DNA of 64,000 bases. Origin: Filimonas zeae. Lineage in GTDB: Bacteria; Bacteroidota; Bacteroidia; Chitinophagales; Chitinophagaceae. Numbering within the stretch: the stretch's first letter is position 1; each line of letters opens with the position of its first letter. The DNA is taken from positions 310,769 to 374,768 of the forward strand of contig NZ_BMIB01000001.1 in assembly GCF_014641615.1 (NCBI RefSeq), in the 5' to 3' direction. The notes under the pieces were generated by a model. The model was not told the origin of the DNA and searched no databases. It saw only the letters and a list, made by a program, of their open reading frames with translations. Below, piece after piece: positions 42,643 to 51,615 of the stretch. The translations under genes and the position numbers were made by a program.

Positions 42643-44028
42643 TTACGGTTGTTCCGGTGAGTTTGTTGGTTGCGGCGCAGCAGGTGTAAGCATTCCGGTA
42701 ACATACAGCAGCTGGAAGTACTTCATCTGCGCATTTATTTTTTCGGTAATGTTGGCAAAACGTGCCGAAAGCAGGGCATTGTCTGCATCTGTTATATCCG
42801 TAATCAGTGCCAGCTGGTTCAGGTATTTGGTTTTTACAATACGGTAATTTTCGGTGGCTTGTGTAATGGCAGCTTCGGTTACCGGTATTCTTTCTTTTAT
42901 TTCCTGTAGCTGCACATATTCCTTATGTACCTGGTTGGTAATTTCATCCTGTATCAGGGCGGTTTCCAGCGCTTTATCAGCCACTTTTTTACTGGCCAGC
43001 GCCATGCGCTTTTTGTTCTTATACAAATCTGAAATACTAAAACTGGCATCTATACCAATCATGCCCAACCTGTATAAATAGGGTGAGGGTGGAAACAGGC
43101 GGTAGTTGGGGTAGTTATATGCCCAGGAGCCAAACAAAGCTACGGTGGGGTAGTAGCCTCCCTGTATCTGTTTACGTTGCAGCTGCGCCAGCTTTTCTTC
43201 TTTTCTGGCTATCTGCATTTCATCTTTCTGATAAGCCAGCGTAAGGCAGGCCTCATAACTTTGTTGCAGCAGCGGCATATTGCTTAGCTGTGCGGTATCC
43301 AGTGTAAGCTGCGTACGTTCATGAACGTTCAGCAGGGTTTTCAACTCCTGCATCGCTATCTCTATGTTTTTCCGGTTAGAGATCAGCGATAGCTGCATGT
43401 TGGATAGTTGAAGTTCTGCCCGCAGTATTTCGTTTCTGGTAACCGCACCATTCCTTTTCAGTGCCTGTACCTCTTTCAGCCTTTGTTCATACTCGGCAAT
43501 TCTTTCGATAATTACTGCCTGTAACGATTGCAGGTGGTAAATGCCCAGATAGGTAGCAATTGTTTTTATATGAATATCGTTACCCACGGCAGCGCTTTTG
43601 AGGCGCGATACCGCTGCCTGTTCCATAGCTATATCTATACCGGTTTTTATACGCTTACCGGCATACAGTGGCATTTTCAGGTTGCCGCTCAGCTCATACA
43701 TATCAGGAATAGCCTTAATGGTTTCTGTATTAGATAAACTGCCATGGTATTCCAGCAGGTTGGTAATGCGTGCGTAAGATGCGTGCAGGTCCACATCGGG
43801 CAGTTGCCTGTTTTTCTCAATACCTGTATTGTCATCAGCCATTTGCTGCTGCAGGTGGGCGCGCTGTATGTTTTTGTTACCGGCGCGTGCCATTGCTACC
43901 GAACGGCTTATGGTCAGCAGCAGTGTATCGGGGTGCTGTGTTGTTTCCTGCCCGTTGCCAGTCACCCAAAGCAATAGCAGGCCCATAAAGGGCAGTAGCC
44001 TTTTAAACGGCTTATATTTCGTTTCCAT
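42643..44028 (-). CDS. TolC-family outer membrane efflux channel
   Basis: The product is 461 residues. A signal peptide ends near VTGNGQE. Two homologous halves of long alpha-helices with short beta segments follow. Typical pieces are ADDNTGIEKNRQLPDVDLHA, GTP-like turn RNGAVTRNEILRAELQLSN, and in the second half GGYYPTVALFGSWAYNY and KYLNQLALITDITDADNALL. It is the first gene of the efflux operon and is divergent from an AraC regulator 149 bases away, the likely local regulator. A GAACTTTG element about 85 nt upstream is a weak promoter candidate. Confidence 0.92.
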   Translation of the reverse strand: METKYKPFKRLLPFMGLLLLWVTGNGQETTQHPDTLLLTISRSVAMARAGNKNIQRAHLQQQMADDNTGIEKNRQLPDVDLHASYARITNLLEYHGSLSNTETIKAIPDMYELSGNLKMPLYAGKRIKTGIDIAMEQAAVSRLKSAAVGNDIHIKTIATYLGIYHLQSLQAVIIERIAEYEQRLKEVQALKRNGAVTRNEILRAELQLSNMQLSLISNRKNIEIAMQELKTLLNVHERTQLTLDTAQLSNMPLLQQSYEACLTLAYQKDEMQIARKEEKLAQLQRKQIQGGYYPTVALFGSWAYNYPNYRLFPPSPYLYRLGMIGIDASFSISDLYKNKKRMALASKKVADKALETALIQDEITNQVHKEYVQLQEIKERIPVTEAAITQATENYRIVKTKYLNQLALITDITDADNALLSARFANITEKINAQMKYFQLLYVTGMLTPAAPQPTNSPEQP

Positions 44029-44142
44029 AAATCATTTGTTATGGCAGCATTCGCTGGCGGGGAAAGCGGGAGGACCAGGGGTATGTAACAGGTTTTATAC
44101 GTCTTTCCGCTGCAAAGTTCCTTAACTTCGTAGAGGCGCAAT

Positions 44143-44150
44143 TATCTTTG
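44143..44150 (+). promoter_or_regulatory. Candidate -7 box of the AraC-type regulator
   Basis: TATCTTTG, a perfect TAnnTTTG box, lies 27 nt before the ATG at 44178. An alternative TTG start at 44148 would fall inside the box and was rejected for that reason. Confidence 0.4.
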
Positions 44151-44177
44151 GAAGTCAAAAAATTATTCATTTCTGCC

Positions 44178-45014
44178 ATGCGGTCCAGTAACTATCACGA
44201 TCAGCACCTGACAGCAGTAGACTTGTTTGCAGAGAATATTTACTGTAATCACGATTATATGGGTAAGGCGGGCAGTGGCGAAAACCATGTGCCCCGGCAT
44301 AACCATATAAAAGGGCAGTTTTTATATACCGAAGGGGGCATTGTGCATGTTACTACCGACGAGAAGAATTACTTTTTGCCTGCCCGCCATTATATGTGGA
44401 TTCCTGCGGGCATTATGCACAGTATAAAGGCGAATGCAGAGCATGTAATGATGCGCAACCTGTATTACCCGGTAGCAGCAGAGGAACCGGAATTTTACAG
44501 CCATATAGGCATTTACCCCGCCAACGATCTGTTGCTGGAGATGTTGTTTTTTACCGGCCGGTGGAACGGGCAGGTAACCCCGCAGCAGGCCACGGCTTTT
44601 GGCTTTATGCAATCGCTGAAGAACATACTGCCCGAAGTAAGCAGTTACAGTTTACCGCTTTCTTTGCCTTACCCTAAAACAGACCGTTTACTGGAAATTG
44701 TGCGTTACCTGTATGCACATATGGAGGAGAATATATTGTTTCCTGATGTGGCCAGGCATTTTGGGTTTAGTGAGCGTACCCTTGCGCGGGTGTTTATGCA
44801 GGAACTGAATATGTCGTTTGTGCAGTTTTTTACTTTGCAGCGTATGATGAAGGCTTTGCAGCTGCTGTTAGAAGAAAGGCACACTGTTAATGAAACCGCC
44901 TATATGGTGGGTTATAACAGTGTGCCTACATTCAGTAATACCTTTTATAAAATAGTGGGCACCAGGCCCTCTGACTATGTAAAAATGAAAGGTGTATTAC
45001 AGCATAAAGGGTGA
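44178..45014 (+). CDS. AraC-family transcriptional regulator
   Basis: The product is 278 residues from the ATG at 44178. The N-terminal half is a cupin sensor domain (VPRHNHIKGQFLYTEGG, FLPARHYMWIPAGIMHSI). The C-terminal about 100 residues hold two helix-turn-helix motifs of the AraC/XylS family (FPDVARHFGFSERTLARVFM and NETAYMVGYNSVPTFSNTFY). It is transcribed divergently from the TolC-HlyD-MFS operon and probably controls it in response to a pump substrate. Its 3' end overlaps the convergent mnmA gene by 18 bases. Confidence 0.9.
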   Translation: MRSSNYHDQHLTAVDLFAENIYCNHDYMGKAGSGENHVPRHNHIKGQFLYTEGGIVHVTTDEKNYFLPARHYMWIPAGIMHSIKANAEHVMMRNLYYPVAAEEPEFYSHIGIYPANDLLLEMLFFTGRWNGQVTPQQATAFGFMQSLKNILPEVSSYSLPLSLPYPKTDRLLEIVRYLYAHMEENILFPDVARHFGFSERTLARVFMQELNMSFVQFFTLQRMMKALQLLLEERHTVNETAYMVGYNSVPTFSNTFYKIVGTRPSDYVKMKGVLQHKG

Positions 45015-46112
45015 TTGCATGCCCCCTTGTATAATACCGCCGCCAATTACCTCATCACCATCATAAAACACAGCGCTCTGCCCCGGGGCAATGCTTTTTA
45101 CATTCTCATAAAAGCGTACACGTACGCCGTTTTCTGAGGCATATAAGTTGCTTAAAGCACCTTTGTCTTTATAACGTATTTTGGTAAAGGCTTCCATACC
45201 ATCTGTAATGCCATCGTATTTAATCCAGTTAATACGGGCTACGTTCATTTCGCTTTGTTCCAGATCTGCCTCATCGCCCAGTACCACGGTGTTAGATTCG
45301 GGGTTAATAGCGGTTACATACACCGGCCTGCCCATGGCAATTTCCAGCCCTTTACGCTGGCCAATGGTATAGAAGGGATAGCCTTTGTGCTGCCCTAAAC
45401 GCTTTCCGTTTTTATCAACAAACCAGCCGCCGGTTACCTTTTCTTCCAGCCCGTCTACCCGGCGCCTTAAAAAGCCGCGGTAGTCGTTATCCGGTACAAA
45501 GCATATTTCGTAGCTCTCGCTTTTTTTAGCCAGTTCGGGGTAACCATAATCTTCCGCCATCTGGCGTATGGCTGTTTTGCGATACTTACCCAGCGGCATA
45601 ATGGTGCGGCTCAGTAATTCCTGGTCCAGACCCCACAGTACATAGCTCTGGTCTTTTGTTTCATCCAGCCCTTTGCTGATAACGTAGCGGCCGTTTTCGT
45701 GCTGGTATACATTGGCATAATGCCCGGTAGCAATAAAATCGCAGTCCAGTGCGTTCGCCCGCTTCAGCAATGCCTTCCACTTGATATGTGTGTTACACAT
45801 AACACAGGGGTTAGGGGTGCGCCCGGCCAGATATTCCTCCACAAAGTTCTCCACTACAAAATCGCCAAACTCGTCTCTGATATCTAAGATGAAATGGGGA
45901 AATCCATGATGTACGGCTGCCTGTCGTGCATCGTTAAAACTATCTACGTTGCAGCAGCCTGTTTCCTTATGGCCACCGCCGCTGGTGGCATAATCCCATG
46001 TCTTCATGGTAATGCCCACCACTTCATAACCCTCATGATGTAGCATGAGAGCCGTAACGGTACTATCTATACCGCCACTCATAGCAACTAAAACCTTTCC
46101 TTTACGGCTCAT
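44997..46112 (-). CDS. mnmA: tRNA-specific 2-thiouridylase MnmA
   Basis: The product is 371 residues from the ATG at 46112. The PP-loop is VLVAMSGGIDSTVTALML. GRTPNPCVMCNTHIKW contains Cys106, which aligns with the first catalytic Cys, and SESYEICFVPDNDYRGFLR contains Cys204, the persulfide-forming Cys. FYTIGQRKGLEIAMGRPVYV and the C-terminal beta-barrel end (AVFYDGDEVIGGGII) complete the family. It makes s2U34 in Glu, Gln and Lys tRNAs. A perfect TATCTTTG box lies 16 nt upstream of the start. Confidence 0.97.
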   Translation of the reverse strand: MSRKGKVLVAMSGGIDSTVTALMLHHEGYEVVGITMKTWDYATSGGGHKETGCCNVDSFNDARQAAVHHGFPHFILDIRDEFGDFVVENFVEEYLAGRTPNPCVMCNTHIKWKALLKRANALDCDFIATGHYANVYQHENGRYVISKGLDETKDQSYVLWGLDQELLSRTIMPLGKYRKTAIRQMAEDYGYPELAKKSESYEICFVPDNDYRGFLRRRVDGLEEKVTGGWFVDKNGKRLGQHKGYPFYTIGQRKGLEIAMGRPVYVTAINPESNTVVLGDEADLEQSEMNVARINWIKYDGITDGMEAFTKIRYKDKGALSNLYASENGVRVRFYENVKSIAPGQSAVFYDGDEVIGGGIIQGGMQSPFML

Positions 46113-46128
46113 GAATAAAAATTTCGTG

Positions 46129-46136
46129 CAAAGATA
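46129..46136 (-). promoter_or_regulatory. Candidate mnmA -7 box
   Basis: On the minus strand TATCTTTG precedes the mnmA ATG by 16 nt. No -33 element at 17-23 nt is clear. Confidence 0.35.
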
Positions 46137-46181
46137 ACCAATTAGCACTGTGTTAGCCTGAATTGCGCCTTAAATGACAGT

Positions 46182-46301
46182 TTGGCGACAGGCGGAAACA
46201 AGGCAGGACAAAATGTGACAGGAGTAACCGCCCCGGACGGGAGCGAACTGTTTTACAATCAGGGCAATAAGATTATAGTAAGGCCGGAAGCGGTCTTTTA
46301 A
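46182..46301 (+). other. Unexplained open stretch, possible peptide or gene remnant
   Basis: Between the mnmA start and ytxJ end, one + strand frame is open from just after the TAG before 46150 to TAA 46299-46301. Possible starts are TTG 46182 (39 residues) or GTG 46215 (28 residues). The predicted peptide has an ordinary protein-like composition (GVTAPDGSELFYNQGNKI). There is no ATG, promoter box or recognisable family. It could be chance, a decayed gene end or a real small peptide. Confidence 0.15.
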
Positions 46302-46345
46302 AGAGAATGTTAAATGCTGATAAAGTGTTACGCTGATTGGTAAAA

Positions 46346-46675
46346 TCAGGCAACCTGCCCGGCTATTTCATCCATGGTAATGCCCATATGACTTTCGTTA
46401 TACACGCATTGGCCATCTTTGATGATTAATACCTGGGGAGATTCGTGGTGTACCTGAAAAACGTCCGCAATTTTGTTGGATATATCGCGGTGGGCGATCA
46501 GGTCAAGGAAATAAAAATCTGCATTGTCAGGTACCTTAGCCCTTTCCAGCCTTCCCAGTGCCATACTGCTGATACTGCAGCGTGTACTGTGCTTAAAAAT
46601 TACCTGGGGTACCTGATGCGATTTTTCTTTAATGCTGTCTAATTGGTCCGTAGCCGTTATTTTAATCCAGTTCAT
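46346..46675 (-). CDS. ytxJ: Bacillithiol-system bacilliredoxin YtxJ
   Basis: The product is 109 residues with a thioredoxin-like fold and a monothiol-type site, VIFKHSTRCSISSMAL, with Cys33 as the active residue. FYFLDLIAHRDISNKIADVF and ESPQVLIIKDGQCVYNESHM are characteristic of YtxJ. It is thought to remove bacillithiol from proteins, and its presence suggests this bacterium makes bacillithiol. It lies 22 bases after a 40-residue lipoprotein gene on the same strand, so the two are probably co-transcribed from the box at 46869-46876. Confidence 0.88.
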   Translation of the reverse strand: MNWIKITATDQLDSIKEKSHQVPQVIFKHSTRCSISSMALGRLERAKVPDNADFYFLDLIAHRDISNKIADVFQVHHESPQVLIIKDGQCVYNESHMGITMDEIAGQVA

Positions 46676-46697
46676 GTAACAAAGTTACATAAAAGCA

Positions 46698-46820
46698 CTA
46701 TGAACGGAAATAACGAGGGTTGTGACTAGGGCAGCCCATACCTCTGCGTGAACCTGAGCAGGAGCTCATTAAAGCAGCGATAGAGCTAATTAATACTACA
46801 GCCAGAAGTACTTTTTTCAT
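46698..46820 (-). CDS. 40-residue lipoprotein upstream of ytxJ
   Basis: ATG at 46820 to TAG at 46698. The signal peptide MKKVLLAVVLISSIAALMSS is followed by the lipobox Cys21, leaving a tiny mature peptide of about 20 residues rich in Ser, Arg and Gly, with one further Cys (GMGCPSHNPRYF). A perfect -7 box is 48 nt upstream. The Cys-containing mature part and the bacilliredoxin gene 22 bases downstream suggest a redox link, but that is speculative. Small lipoproteins of this kind are common in Bacteroidota and usually uncharacterised. Confidence 0.72.
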   Translation of the reverse strand: MKKVLLAVVLISSIAALMSSCSGSRRGMGCPSHNPRYFRS

Positions 46821-46868
46821 TTTATTCAACAATTGAGTAAACAATACGTTTGTGTATTACCTTCATTT

Positions 46869-46876
46869 CAAAGATA
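46869..46876 (-). promoter_or_regulatory. Candidate -7 box of the small lipoprotein-ytxJ unit
   Basis: TATCTTTG on the minus strand, 48 nt upstream of the ATG at 46820. It shares the 118-bp divergent intergenic region with mpl, whose own possible box is the imperfect AATATTTG at 46910-46917. Confidence 0.35.
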
Positions 46877-46938
46877 CAGGTTTATTGCTTTTTGTAGCCT
46901 GATATTCAAAATATTTGCATCAAATAATCATCTTCAAA

Positions 46939-48300
46939 GTGCGCGTTCATTTTATATCCATTGGTGGCAGCGTAATGCACCAGCTAGCTATTGCATTGAA
47001 AAGGAAGGGGTACCACGTTACCGGTACAGACGACGAGATATTTGAACCGGCAAAATCTAACCTGGAACGGGAGGGACTACTCCCCCTGGAATACGGGTGG
47101 GATGAAGCCTTCATTACCCCCGATCTGGATGCCGTTATTCTGGGTATGCATGCCAAAGCAGACAATCCTGAGTTGATAAAAGCACAGCAACTGGGCTTAA
47201 AAATCTACTCCTTTCCGGAATACATTTACCAGGAGAGCCAGCATAAAAAACGGGTGATAGTAGGTGGCAGCCATGGCAAAACCACTACCACCAGTATGAT
47301 TATGCATGTGTTGCAGCAACTGCACCAGCCGTTTGATTACCTGGTAGGCGCTAAGCTGGATGGCTTTGCACAAAGTGTGAATATTACCGATGCCCCTGTT
47401 ATTGTTTGTGAGGGCGATGAGTACCCTGCCAGTGCGCTGGAAAAAAGGCCCAAGTTTCATTTCCTGTTTCCGCATGTAGCTATTCTTACCGGTATAGCAT
47501 GGGATCATATTAATGTGTTTCCCACGTTTGATATTTATCTGGAGCAATTCCGCATATTCATTGATAAAATTGAAGCAGGTGGATTGCTGATATATAACGA
47601 AACCGATACGGTATTAAAAGAGCTGGTAACCAGCCATAACCGTACGGATATACGCTACCAGCCTTATCGTGTGCCAACGCATACTATCAGCAATGGCAAA
47701 ACCCATATTGAACTGGAAAATGCAGCAGGCGATCTGCTGGTGTTTGGCGACCATAATCTGCTGAACATGCATGCTGCCTGGTATGCGTGTAAAGAACTGG
47801 GTATAAGCGCGGCAGACTTTGTAAAAGCAATAGCTGATTTTAAAGGTGCTGCCAAAAGACTGGAGCTGATGGCAGGTGGTACAGATGTAAATGTGTACCG
47901 CGATTTTGCACATGCGCCCAGCAAAGTAAAAGCTACTATGGAAGCAGTAAAGCAGCAATACCCCAACCGCTCACTGATAGCGGTGCTGGAACTGCATACT
48001 TACAGCAGCCTGAACGAGCAGTTTATGACGGAATATACCGGTGCTATGGATAAGGCAGATTATGCCGCGGTTTTTTATTCCAAGCATGCACTGGAACTGA
48101 AACGTATGCCCGATTTGCCTGCGGAAAAAGTAATAGCTGGTTTTGCCAAACCAGGGCTGCAGGTGTTTACACAGAAAGAAGATTTGTGGCAGTGGCTGCA
48201 ACAACAGCAGTACCACAATGCTAACCTGCTGCTGATGAGCAGTGGTAACTATGATGGGCTGGATATGGCTGCCTTTGCAACGCAGGTAGCAGGTAAATAG
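46939..48300 (+). CDS. mpl: UDP-N-acetylmuramate:L-Ala-gamma-D-Glu-meso-DAP ligase (Mpl)
   Basis: The product is 453 residues. The GTG at 46939 was chosen because it gives the family N-terminus VHFISIGGSVMHQLAIAL; an upstream TTG would add 8 residues overlapping a promoter-like box. The Mur-ligase ATP site is VIVGGSHGKTTTTSMIMHVL, followed by IVCEGDEYPASALEKRPKFH, GIAWDHINVFPTF and the C-terminal YRDFAHAPSKVKATMEAVKQ. Mpl reattaches recycled murein tripeptide to UDP-MurNAc. An SDR gene starts 15 bases after the stop codon. Confidence 0.92.
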   Translation: MRVHFISIGGSVMHQLAIALKRKGYHVTGTDDEIFEPAKSNLEREGLLPLEYGWDEAFITPDLDAVILGMHAKADNPELIKAQQLGLKIYSFPEYIYQESQHKKRVIVGGSHGKTTTTSMIMHVLQQLHQPFDYLVGAKLDGFAQSVNITDAPVIVCEGDEYPASALEKRPKFHFLFPHVAILTGIAWDHINVFPTFDIYLEQFRIFIDKIEAGGLLIYNETDTVLKELVTSHNRTDIRYQPYRVPTHTISNGKTHIELENAAGDLLVFGDHNLLNMHAAWYACKELGISAADFVKAIADFKGAAKRLELMAGGTDVNVYRDFAHAPSKVKATMEAVKQQYPNRSLIAVLELHTYSSLNEQFMTEYTGAMDKADYAAVFYSKHALELKRMPDLPAEKVIAGFAKPGLQVFTQKEDLWQWLQQQQYHNANLLLMSSGNYDGLDMAAFATQVAGK

Positions 48301-48315
48301 TTGAAAGCAAGTTTT

Positions 48316-49032
48316 ATGGAACAGATAAAAGGAAAGATTGCCCTGGTAACAGGTGCTGGCAAAGGAATAGGAAAAGCAGTAGCACTGGCGTTAGCAGCCG
48401 AAGGTGTACACCTGGCGCTGATAGCACGTACAGAAAGTGATTTAAAAGCAGTGGCAGCAGAAGTGGCTAAGGCGGGTGTGAAAGTGGAGTATGCAACTGC
48501 AGATGTGGCGGATATAACTTCTGTTAACAAAGCAGTGGCTGCACTTACGGCAGCACTGGGGCCTATAGATATTCTTATTAACAATGCGGGCGTAGGTAAG
48601 TTTGCAAAGTTTATGGAACTGGCTCCGGAAGAGTGGGAGTATGTGGTTAAAGTAAACCTGTTTGGTGCTTACTATATGGTGCGTGCCGTATTGCCTGCTA
48701 TGCTGGAAAGGCAAACAGGTGATATTGTAAACATATCCTCTACCGCAGGCCGCAATGGTGCAGCGGTAACCAGTGCTTACAGTGCCTCTAAATTCGGGTT
48801 AATAGGAATGTCTGAATCGTTAATGCAGGAAGTGCGTAAATCTAACATACGCGTTACCACTTTAACGCCCAGCACTATTGCTACAGATATGGCTATTGAC
48901 TTAAAGCTTACTGATGGCAACCCGGAAAAAGTAATGCAGGCCGAAGACTTTGCTGAGCTGATTGTAAGCCAGTTAAAGCTGAACCGCCGTGTGTTTGTAA
49001 AAGAAGCCGGCTTATGGTCTACTAACCCGTAA
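48316..49032 (+). CDS. Short-chain dehydrogenase/reductase (3-ketoacyl-ACP reductase-like)
   Basis: The product is 238 residues from the ATG at 48316; a TTG at 48301 is in frame. Features are the Rossmann [26 protein letters not shown], and the catalytic Ser, Tyr and Lys in [22 protein letters not shown]. The family is classical SDR, closest in feel to FabG-like reductases, but the substrate is not identifiable. It lies between mpl and an aldo/keto reductase with gaps of 15 and 11 bases, which suggests one transcript. Confidence 0.9.
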   Translation: MEQIKGKIALVTGAGKGIGKAVALALAAEGVHLALIARTESDLKAVAAEVAKAGVKVEYATADVADITSVNKAVAALTAALGPIDILINNAGVGKFAKFMELAPEEWEYVVKVNLFGAYYMVRAVLPAMLERQTGDIVNISSTAGRNGAAVTSAYSASKFGLIGMSESLMQEVRKSNIRVTTLTPSTIATDMAIDLKLTDGNPEKVMQAEDFAELIVSQLKLNRRVFVKEAGLWSTNP

Positions 49033-49043
49033 CACACCATTGT

Positions 49044-49937
49044 ATGCAGTATCGCAGTTTAGGTAAATCTTCTCTGGAGGTAAGTGAAGTAAGCTTTGGA
49101 TGTATGTCGCTGGAAAAGGATTCCGCACAGAACAAAGCATTGATACAGCAGGCTATTGACCAGGGCGTAAACCTGTTTGATACGGCCGACCTGTATGAGA
49201 AAGGAGAGAATGAAGCCAGAATAGGCGGGCTGTTGAAACCCTGGCGCAGTAAGGTTATTATTGCCACCAAGGTGGGTAACCAATGGAAAGAGGATGGAAG
49301 CGGCTGGAACTGGAACCCTTCCAAAGCCCATATTCTCCGCTCTGCAGAGGATAGCCTGCGGCGGTTACAGACCGGTTATATCGATTTGTATCAGTTGCAT
49401 GGCGGTACACCGGAAGATAATATAGACGAAACCATAGAAGCCTTTGAACTGCTGCAGCAGCAGGGGAAAATAAGGTATTACGGCATCTCTTCTATCCGGC
49501 CCAATGTAATAAGGGAATATGTACAACGCTCGCGTATTGTGAGTGTAATGATGCAATACAGTTTACTGGACAGGCGGCCTGAAGAGGCCTGCCTGCCTCT
49601 GTTACAGGAAAATAAAATAGGCGTACTTGCCCGCGGTAGCCTTGCCAAAGGCTTACTGGCTGGTAAACCCGCCGATGCCTGGCTGGACTATACAGCGCAG
49701 CAGGTACAGCAGGCTGCACAGGCAGTGGAACAGGCTTCGCAGCACCGTACTGCTGCACAAACCGCTGTGCAATACACGCTTGCGCATGCAGCAGTAAGCA
49801 GCGCCGTGGTGGGTATACGCACCCAACAGCAGTTACAGCATGTGTTGGCACCAGCCGAAGCAGGTGTTTTAACCGCTGCTGAATTAAGTACGCTGCAACA
49901 GGCCATTCCGCCAAATTATTACCAGCAACACCGTTGA
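49044..49937 (+). CDS. Aldo/keto reductase
   Basis: The product is 297 residues. The (beta/alpha)8 AKR signature is present: LFDTADLYEKGENE with the catalytic Asp and Tyr, VIIATKVGNQW with Lys, and IDLYQLHGGTPED with His, in the expected order. The cofactor-binding end region is AVSSAVVGIRTQQQLQHVL. It reduces aldehydes or ketones with NADPH; the specific substrate is unknown. It follows the SDR gene by 11 bases. Confidence 0.92.
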   Translation: MQYRSLGKSSLEVSEVSFGCMSLEKDSAQNKALIQQAIDQGVNLFDTADLYEKGENEARIGGLLKPWRSKVIIATKVGNQWKEDGSGWNWNPSKAHILRSAEDSLRRLQTGYIDLYQLHGGTPEDNIDETIEAFELLQQQGKIRYYGISSIRPNVIREYVQRSRIVSVMMQYSLLDRRPEEACLPLLQENKIGVLARGSLAKGLLAGKPADAWLDYTAQQVQQAAQAVEQASQHRTAAQTAVQYTLAHAAVSSAVVGIRTQQQLQHVLAPAEAGVLTAAELSTLQQAIPPNYYQQHR

Positions 49938-49984
49938 TAAGATTTTTGGTCTATTTTGCGCGCTCAATAACATTCGCGTTTTTT

Positions 49985-50755
49985 ATGAATCTGCAGCTTA
50001 CCCGTCCTTTGGCATTTATTGATCTCGAAACTACCGGTGTAAACATTGGTACCGACAGAATAGTTGAAATAGCGATCGTGAAAATTATGCCCGACGGCAC
50101 TAAAACTGTTAAACGCAGGCTGTTGAACCCGCAATTGCCTATTCCTGCAAGTTCCAGCGATGTGCATGGCATTACTGATGATATGGTAAAAGATGCGCCT
50201 ACGTTTAAAGATGTGGCGAATGAGGTAAAGCAGTTTCTGGAAAATTGCGACTTGGGTGGCTATAACAGCAACCGTTTTGATATACCTATGCTGGTGGAGG
50301 AGTTTCTGCGCATTGGGCTGGAATTTACCACCGATGGCCGTAAAATGGTAGATGTGCAGCGCGTGTTTCATATGATGGAGCAGCGTACACTGAGTGCTGC
50401 CTACAAATTCTATTGCAATAAAAACCTGGAAGGCGCCCACAGTGCAGAAGCAGATGCAGATGCTACCTGGGAAGTACTGGATGCACAGGTGGCCCGCTAT
50501 GCGGCTATTGGCAATACGGTAGACAGTATTGTTAAATTTACCGGGGAAGATGATATAGTAGATTTTGCCCGTCGCCTGGTAAAAGTGAACGGGGTAGAGG
50601 TGTTTAACTTTGGTAAACACAAAGGACGCCCTGTTGCAGACGTGTTAAAGGCTGAGCCTCAGTACTATGACTGGATGATGAAGGGTGATTTTGCTATGAA
50701 TACCAAGCAAAAATTAACCGAAATTTTAAACCGTACGCTGTTAAAAAAAGCCTGA
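49985..50755 (+). CDS. DEDDh 3'-5' exonuclease (DNA polymerase III epsilon-like)
   Basis: The product is 256 residues from the ATG at 49985, with an upstream in-frame start at 49934 overlapping the AKR stop codon. Exo I is PLAFIDLETTGVNIGTDRIVEIAIV, shown here in part (FIDLETTG). Exo II is GGYNSNRFDIPMLVEEF and Exo III is GAHSAEADADATWEVL. The C-terminal 50 residues (VFNFGKHKGRPVADVLKAEP) form a small domain also found in exonuclease X-type proteins. It is not the replicative DnaQ subunit by architecture. A role in DNA or RNA trimming or repair is likely. Confidence 0.88.
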   Translation: MNLQLTRPLAFIDLETTGVNIGTDRIVEIAIVKIMPDGTKTVKRRLLNPQLPIPASSSDVHGITDDMVKDAPTFKDVANEVKQFLENCDLGGYNSNRFDIPMLVEEFLRIGLEFTTDGRKMVDVQRVFHMMEQRTLSAAYKFYCNKNLEGAHSAEADADATWEVLDAQVARYAAIGNTVDSIVKFTGEDDIVDFARRLVKVNGVEVFNFGKHKGRPVADVLKAEPQYYDWMMKGDFAMNTKQKLTEILNRTLLKKA

Positions 50756-50814
50756 CGGTTTTGGGATGAAGCGGTAAAAGCCTAGTTTTACAATAATAGC
50801 AATCCCCATAGAAA

Positions 50815-51615
50815 TTGGAAAAGCTCGTAATAATACCGACCTACAACGAAAAGGATAATATTGTAGCTATCCTGGAAGCCGTATTCCATCTGAAACAACA
50901 GTACCATGTACTGGTAATTGACGATGGCTCGCCTGATGGAACTGCCAATATTGTGAGAGAACTGTTTGCCAGTTACCCTGGCCAGCTGTTTCTGGAAGAG
51001 AGAAAAGGAAAACTGGGCTTAGGCACTGCCTATATTCACGGTTTCCGTTGGGCCATTAACAAGGGCTATAAATTCATTTTTGAAATGGATGCCGACTTTT
51101 CGCACAACCCCAACGATCTGGAAAGGCTGTATGAGGCCTGTAAGTATCAGGGCGGCGATGTGGCTGTAGGCAGCCGTTACGTGCCAGGGGGAAAGATTGA
51201 AAACTGGCCGCTGGATCGTCACCTGTATTCCCGTGGCGGTTCTATTTACACAAGATTAATTACCTGGATGCCGGTGAAAGATCCTACCGCCGGTTTCATG
51301 TGTTATAAAAAAGAAGTACTGGAAACTATCAACTTTGATGAAATACGCTTTGTTGGATACGCTTTTCAGATTGAAATGAAATTTGCCGCCTGGAAGCTGG
51401 GCTTTGCCATTAAAGAAGTGCCTATTGTGTTTAAAGACCGTAAAATAGGTGTGAGCAAAATGAGCAAAGGCATTATTAAAGAAGGCGTGCTGGGTGTACT
51501 GAAAATTCAATGGCAGAGTATGTTTAAAAACTACCGCCGCAGAGTAAACAGCACTACTGCCCCGGCTACCCCTGTTACCGTAAGGCGCAGAAAAGAAGAA
51601 ATGGTAAGCCGCTGA
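50815..51615 (+). CDS. Polyprenol monophosphomannose synthase (GT2 family)
   Basis: The product is 266 residues with a TTG start, since an in-frame stop codon lies two codons upstream and no ATG precedes the family N-terminus KLVIIPTYNEKDNIVAILEA. VLVIDDGSPDGTANIV, FEMDADFSHNPNDLE with the metal-binding DxD, and DPTAGFMCYKKEVLE are typical of dolichyl-/polyprenyl-phosphate mannosyltransferases. No C-terminal membrane domain is present; a basic tail ends the protein. It transfers mannose from GDP-mannose to a polyprenyl phosphate for envelope glycosylation. Confidence 0.9.
   Translation: MEKLVIIPTYNEKDNIVAILEAVFHLKQQYHVLVIDDGSPDGTANIVRELFASYPGQLFLEERKGKLGLGTAYIHGFRWAINKGYKFIFEMDADFSHNPNDLERLYEACKYQGGDVAVGSRYVPGGKIENWPLDRHLYSRGGSIYTRLITWMPVKDPTAGFMCYKKEVLETINFDEIRFVGYAFQIEMKFAAWKLGFAIKEVPIVFKDRKIGVSKMSKGIIKEGVLGVLKIQWQSMFKNYRRRVNSTTAPATPVTVRRRKEEMVSR

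Noticed and set aside
44148..44177. TTG start of the AraC gene at 44148
   Set aside because: The codon lies inside a perfect TAnnTTTG promoter box; the ATG at 44178 keeps the whole cupin domain.
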